Part shown: one piece after another, positions 62,239-64,000 of the stretch
Numbering within the stretch: position 1 is the first letter of the stretch
Layout of the letters: every line of letters begins with the position of its first letter
Source of the DNA: Verrucomicrobiaceae bacterium
GTDB lineage: Bacteria > Verrucomicrobiota > Verrucomicrobiia > Verrucomicrobiales > Verrucomicrobiaceae
DNA length: 64,000 nucleotides
Direction: 5' to 3'
Assembly: GCA_027486585.1 (NCBI GenBank)
Contig: JAIXOU010000044.1
Span: 1-64,000, forward strand
The notes under the pieces: generated by a model
The model's database searches: none
The model's input: only the letters and a program-made list of their open reading frames with translations
Told to the model about the DNA's origin: nothing
Program-made: the position numbers and the translations under genes

Positions 62239-62337
62239 CCCGCTGTCAGCCCTCAATCACAAAACTGCAAACGAACCCTCACCCCCATGACCTAGAGCCA
62301 CATGCCCAATCCCTGCCACTGCGGCAGGGAGCCCCAC

Positions 62338-62372
62338 AAAAACTCCGGCGTCCGCTGTAACGGACGCCGGAG
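62338..62372 (-). terminator. Strong minus-strand hairpin with T-run, orphan terminator
   Basis: A perfect 12-bp stem (62343-62354 with 62361-62372) has a 6-base loop. Read on the minus strand it is followed by five T residues. No minus-strand gene is evident upstream of it, so it may end an unseen RNA or a transcript from the tRNA side. Confidence 0.65.
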
Positions 62373-62665
62373 CGAGGGCCGACCCGACAGACTCGAGGAT
62401 GAGTCGCTGATTGCCTGCACGAGCGCGGTGTGACCCACTGTGCCCACATCTCCTCCAATGTCAAGTTTGCACCTTTTTAAACGCGTAAGTATTCCTAAGC
62501 AAAGGCTTCTGGAAAACCAAGAATCGCGCCCATTTCAGGACATCACGAAACGGCTTCCCAGGAGGTGTGCCATAAACACCGAAACATCCGCCGTGAAATA
62601 CCCTGCGGGTGCGACGCCAGCGATGAGCTAACCCTCATCCCGTGCGTGGCAGCGGTGTTCGTTCT

Positions 62666-62761
62666 ATTCATGCGTGACGCCGACTTCCGAGTCGAGTGCG
62701 TCACGCTATGAATGGCCGCAAAAGCACTCTTCTAGAGAGATGTGTGTTTCTGCGGCCATTC
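62666..62761. repeat. Two overlapping long hairpins
   Basis: The first (62666-62713) has a 15-bp stem with one bulge, ATTCAT plus GCGTGACGC pairing with their complements, and an inner GACT/AGTC hairpin. The second (62710-62761) has a perfect 11-bp stem, GAATGGCCGCA with TGCGGCCATTC, around a CTCTTCTAGAG hairpin. They share four bases and so are alternative folds. No gene is associated. Confidence 0.6.
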
Positions 62762-62766
62762 GAAAA

Positions 62767-62834
62767 ACGGCGGCGGCAGACTTCGCCATGCACGGGATTC
62801 TAAAGCCCGCAGATGCAGCCGACCCGCCGTGCCA
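62767..62834 (+). tRNA. tRNA-like gene with CUA anticodon and no T-arm
   Basis: The ends ACGGCGG and CCGCCGT form a perfect 7-bp acceptor stem followed by G and an encoded CCA. A short D-arm (GGC, loop AGACTTC, GCC) and an anticodon arm (CGGGA, loop TTCTAAA, GCCCG, one mismatch) follow. The loop has T33, anticodon CTA and A37. No T-stem can be formed in the 14 bases before the acceptor strand. Total 68 bases. It could be a broken tRNA or a minimal amber-reading one. Confidence 0.35.
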
Positions 62835-62841
62835 AACAATC

Positions 62842-62937
62842 TCATGGAGCGCGTGTGTGTGGCTGTGTGTAGCAGAGGATCACTTCGTCAGAATTCTAGA
62901 CGGGTAGGCTGCACGCCATATGCGCTCCATGACTCCA
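62842..62937 (+). repeat. Long hairpin ending near CCA
   Basis: TCATGGAGCGC (62842-62852) pairs perfectly with GCGCTCCATGA (62922-62932), and CTCCA follows. The 69-base interior contains GT-rich sequence and a CGTC/GACG hairpin. The outer 7 bp plus T and CCA look like an acceptor end, but no cloverleaf forms. It may be a degenerate tRNA of the adjoining array. Confidence 0.4.
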
Positions 62938-62945
62938 TTTCAAAA

Positions 62946-63018
62946 GGCAGGGAGAGCCAGTGCTCTGATCGGTCTCATAAGCCGATCTTGGTTGGTGCGA
63001 CCCCAACCCCTGCATCCA
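62946..63018 (+). tRNA. tRNA-Met-like (CAT), altered elbow
   Basis: Acceptor GGCAGGG pairs with CCCTGCA except for a G1-A72 mismatch, followed by T and encoded CCA. D-arm GAGC/GCTC has a loop of only four bases (CAGT). Anticodon stem TCGGT/GCCGA holds loop CTCATAA, anticodon CAT. T-stem GTTGG/CCAAC holds loop TGCGACC, with G55-C56-G57 in place of T-psi-C. A mismatched first pair recalls initiator tRNAs, but the class (initiator, elongator or Ile2) is not settled. Confidence 0.7.
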
Positions 63019-63067
63019 TTTCCACAGTCAATGAAGCTTCGGTTTCAGCCCAATGCAGGTCTGAGAT

Positions 63068-63087
63068 TGCGACTGAAGTCGCAGCCA
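63068..63087 (+). other. CCA-ended acceptor-like minihelix 1
   Basis: TGCGACT and AGTCGCA form a perfect 7-bp stem with only GA between them, followed by G and CCA. It looks like a tRNA acceptor stem with the whole body missing. It sits between the Met-like and Ala tRNAs. Confidence 0.4.
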
Positions 63088-63095
63088 CTTTAAAA

Positions 63096-63171
63096 GGGCT
63101 CGTAGTGATAGAAGTTAGCACAGCTGGCTTGCACCCAGCAGGCGACGGAGCGTTACCGTCCGAGTCCACCA
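63096..63171 (+). tRNA. tRNA-Ala (TGC), altered elbow
   Basis: Acceptor GGGCTCG pairs with CGAGTCC (one G-T), then A and encoded CCA. Anticodon stem GCTGG/CCAGC holds CTTGCAC, anticodon TGC. T-stem GACGG/CCGTC holds AGCGTTA, with G55-C56-G57. The D-loop TAGAAGTTA has AG but no GG. The G3-T70 pair is the classical Ala identity element, which supports the call. 76 bases. Confidence 0.85.
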
Positions 63172-63182
63172 TTTTTCAAAAA

Positions 63183-63337
63183 GGAGCACGTCCGGCATAG
63201 ACGAGGAAACGGTCCTGAAAACCGCTGCGCCGTCAACCGGCGTCCAGAGTGCAACGGCTAGCGCGATAGCGCTTCATTTTTGTCGCGGAGCGCATTTGGC
63301 ATAGCCGCAGGAGCGGCAATTCTCTGGTGCTCCGCCA
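63183..63337 (+). tRNA. tRNA-Ser (TGA) interrupted in the T-loop by a 65-bp insertion
   Basis: GGAGCAC (63183-63189) pairs perfectly with GTGCTCC (63327-63333), followed by G73 and CCA, as in serine tRNAs. Anticodon arm CGGT/ACCG holds CCTGAAA, anticodon TGA. A long variable arm CGCCG/CGGCG is present. T-stem CAGAG (63245-63249) pairs with CTCTG (63322-63326). Between them the expected loop TGCAATT is split after TGCAA by 65 bases bounded by GCAA direct repeats. Without removal of the insert it could not fold normally. Confidence 0.6.
63255..63319. mobile_element. 65-bp insertion within the tRNA-Ser T-loop
   Basis: GCAA occurs at 63251-63254 and again at 63316-63319, as a short target-site-like duplication. 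The insert can form small hairpins (AGCGC/GCGCT and GCCGC/GCGGC) and codes for nothing. It may be a small insertion, an intron-like element, or the scar of array rearrangement. Confidence 0.35.
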
Positions 63338-63353
63338 CTTTTTAGAGTGTGGT

Positions 63354-63401
63354 GCAGTCCTCTGGACTGCCTCTTTCGACTCAGCCGAGACGGCTGAACC
63401 A
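63354..63401 (+). other. Two adjoining 7-bp minihelices, the second CCA-ended
   Basis: GCAGTCC-TCT-GGACTGC (63354-63370) is followed by TCAGCCG-AGA-CGGCTGA, then A and CCA (63381-63401). The second looks like a bare acceptor stem with discriminator A. An alternative fold with GTGTGGT/ACCACAT as acceptor gives a D-armless form with anticodon TCT, but then no CCA is encoded. Confidence 0.35.
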
Positions 63402-63409
63402 CATTTCAT

Positions 63410-63483
63410 TCCTCTGTAGCTCAACAGCAGAGCAGCCGGTCGATAACCGGCAGACCGTGGAGCGTCACCACGCAGAGGGACCA
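63410..63483 (+). tRNA. tRNA-Ile (GAT), altered elbow
   Basis: Acceptor TCCTCTG/CAGAGGG, then A and encoded CCA. D-arm GCTC/GAGC has loop AACAGCA, without GG. Anticodon stem GCCGG/CCGGC holds TCGATAA, anticodon GAT with C at position 33 instead of the near-universal U. T-stem CGTGG/CCACG holds AGCGTCA (G55-C56-G57). All stems pair fully. 74 bases. Confidence 0.85.
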
Positions 63484-63494
63484 TTTCATTTTTT

Positions 63495-63569
63495 CGCTGG
63501 ATGGCTCAGACAGATGAGCGGCGGGTTGAAGATCCGCACAGGTGGGCGCGCTACCCACTCCAGCGACCA
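63495..63569 (+). tRNA. tRNA-Phe (GAA), altered elbow
   Basis: Acceptor CGCTGGA/TCCAGCG is perfect, then A and encoded CCA. D-arm GCTC/GAGC has loop AGACAGAT. Anticodon stem GCGGG/TCCGC holds TTGAAGA, anticodon GAA with normal T33. T-stem GTGGG/CCCAC holds CGCGCTA (G55-C56-G57). 75 bases; 11 bp after tRNA-Ile. Confidence 0.88.
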
Positions 63570-63579
63570 GTTTCAGAAA

Positions 63580-63653
63580 CCCTTCATGTTGTAACAGTAG
63601 CATTCTTCGTTGTGAACGAAGCCGTGCCGGGGCAGAACCGGCTGAGGGAACCA
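63580..63653 (+). tRNA. tRNA-His-like (GTG), altered elbow
   Basis: Acceptor CCCTTCA pairs with TGAGGGA except C1-A72, then A and encoded CCA. D-arm TGTT/AGCA has loop GTAACAGT. Anticodon stem CTTCG/CGAAG holds TTGTGAA, anticodon GTG. T-stem GCCGG/CCGGC holds GGCAGAA (G55-C56-A57). Ordinary His tRNAs have an extra G-1 facing C73, which is lacking here, so charging by a normal HisRS is doubtful. 74 bases. Confidence 0.75.
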
Positions 63654-63663
63654 GAATTACATT

Positions 63664-63738
63664 CGTGCGCAAGGCAAAGAGCCGAGCCAGTGGTTTGCAA
63701 GTCCACGTTACTCAGTGCAAGTCTGAGGCGCACGTCCA
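63664..63738 (+). tRNA. tRNA-Cys (GCA), altered elbow
   Basis: Acceptor CGTGCGC/GCGCACG is perfect, followed by T73 (the Cys identity base) and encoded CCA. D-arm GGC/GCC has loop AAAGA. Anticodon stem GTGGT/TCCAC (one mismatch) holds TTGCAAG, anticodon GCA. T-stem CTCAG/CTGAG holds TGCAAGT (G55-C56-A57). 75 bases. Confidence 0.85.
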
Positions 63739-63746
63739 CTTTTCAT

Positions 63747-63822
63747 CGAATACGAGAGAACCAGAGAACTCACCTGGTTTGGGACCAGGAGGCGCCCGGG
63801 GCAGCACCGGGGTATCCGACCA
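63747..63822 (+). tRNA. tRNA-Pro (TGG), altered elbow
   Basis: Acceptor CGAATAC pairs with GTATCCG except A3-C70, then A and encoded CCA. D-arm GAG/CTC has a loop with CAG but no GG. Anticodon stem CCTGG/CCAGG holds TTTGGGA, anticodon TGG. T-stem CCCGG/CCGGG holds GGCAGCA (G55-C56-A57). 76 bases. Confidence 0.85.
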
Positions 63823-63863
63823 ATTATAGTAGCCATCTCGCTCCGCCGAGAGGAGCCCAACTT

Positions 63864-63938
63864 TGGTCGGTAGCTCAGTGGTAGAGCGTCAGGCTCATAA
63901 CCTGAAGTGCGCTGGTTCGATCCCAGCCGGACCGACCA
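63864..63938 (+). tRNA. tRNA-Met (CAT), normal elbow
   Basis: D-arm GCTC/GAGC has loop AGTGGTA with the usual GG. Anticodon stem TCAGG/CCTGA holds CTCATAA. T-stem GCTGG/CCAGC holds the canonical TTCGATC. Encoded CCA ends at 63938. The acceptor TGGTCGG/CGGACCG has a T1-G72 wobble and a G6-G67 mismatch. Unlike the array members it keeps both G18-G19 and T-psi-C, so it may be a normal host gene bordering the array. It could also serve as Ile2 after modification. Confidence 0.88.
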
Positions 63939-64000
63939 TTCAACAAAAAGTTAAATAGATGTACAGGAGGCAACAGAGAAAGCAGAGCATGAATCCGATA
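63939..64000. other. Right-edge sequence, no supported gene
   Basis: An AGGAGG at 63965-63970 precedes an ATG at 63989, but the 18-base spacing is too long and only four codons are visible. Nothing firmer can be said. Confidence 0.2.

Noticed and set aside
62279-62464. 61-codon minus frame near a GGAGG sequence
   Set aside because: It reads through a perfect terminator hairpin, is unusually rich in Arg, Cys and Ser, and its GGAGG lies directly against the ATG.
62767-62834. Pyrrolysine tRNA
   Set aside because: The CTA anticodon and G73 fit, but the T-arm is absent and no pyl genes are visible.
62666-62937. Integron attC sites
   Set aside because: The hairpins lack the GTTRRRY/RYYYAAC core sites, and there are no cassettes or integrase in the window.
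62742-63200. 152-codon frame across the tRNA array
   Set aside because: It runs through complete tRNA cloverleaves, so the open frame is incidental.
1-64000. CRISPR arrays, insertion sequences, integrases or rRNA genes
   Set aside because: No regularly spaced repeats, transposase or recombinase motifs, or rRNA core sequences were seen. The tRNA array is therefore not yet tied to a specific mobile element.

Overview
The window looks like a chromosomal segment of a member of the Verrucomicrobiota, probably a Prosthecobacter/Verrucomicrobiaceae-type organism. The assignment is inference from gene content: many secreted proteins with Sec signal peptides, exported formylglycine sulfatases, a secreted SGNH/alpha-beta hydrolase fusion, TonB and Omp85 outer-membrane proteins (so a Gram-negative envelope), peptidoglycan enzymes, and secreted proteins of a style common in that phylum. 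Shine-Dalgarno sites are weak or absent before most starts, so several starts were chosen from protein architecture.

Layout. 1-5486: biosynthesis and envelope genes (dapB, folK, a phosphodiesterase-like enzyme, an amidase lipoprotein and a propeller-like protein on the minus strand, a D,D-carboxypeptidase lipoprotein). 5487-6227: non-coding, with a decayed ECF-type sigma-factor remnant. 6228-26557: eight co-directional genes for exported proteins with 14-66 bp gaps, including three tandem phage-tail-collar paralogues and one protein of 2996 residues. This looks like one dedicated surface or secreted structure. 26608-28907: a MORN-type lipid-anchored or membrane protein and a two-enzyme hydrolase fusion. 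28909-35265 (minus): MoxR ATPase, membrane protein, ABC ATPase, Omp85/TamA-like protein and truncated haemoglobin. 35700-40511: CxxC membrane protein, TonB receptor, PepSY protein and Amt ammonium transporter. 40553-44732 (minus): interrupted small gene, cNMP-binding protein, upp, L,D-transpeptidase, phosphatase and a propeller protein. 44828-51389: PHP phosphatase and folP, pseudopilin-like protein, rpsT, aldo/keto reductase, nitrilase-family amidase, LysM-CHAP protein, ppnP and FKBP isomerase. 51488-61886: two sulfatases, a membrane protein, ispF, an AraC regulator, an OvoA-type methyltransferase, a LysM/YkuD protein that has lost its catalytic residues, a Na+/solute symporter and a metal-binding lipoprotein.

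61887-64000 has no convincing protein gene. It holds a promoter-to-terminator unit that probably makes a structured RNA, several strong hairpins, and a dense tRNA array. Seven complete cloverleaves (Met-like, Ala, Ile, Phe, His, Cys, Pro) and a Ser tRNA split by a 65-bp insertion all carry an altered elbow. The T-loop has G55-C56-purine57 instead of T-psi-C, and the D-loop has AG in place of G18-G19. A ninth tRNA (Met, CAT) at the right end has the normal elbow. All encode CCA. Neighbouring CCA-ended minihelices and a CUA-anticodon tRNA-like gene without a T-arm add to the oddity. This array is the strongest candidate for an undescribed system here; the eight-gene secreted cluster is second.
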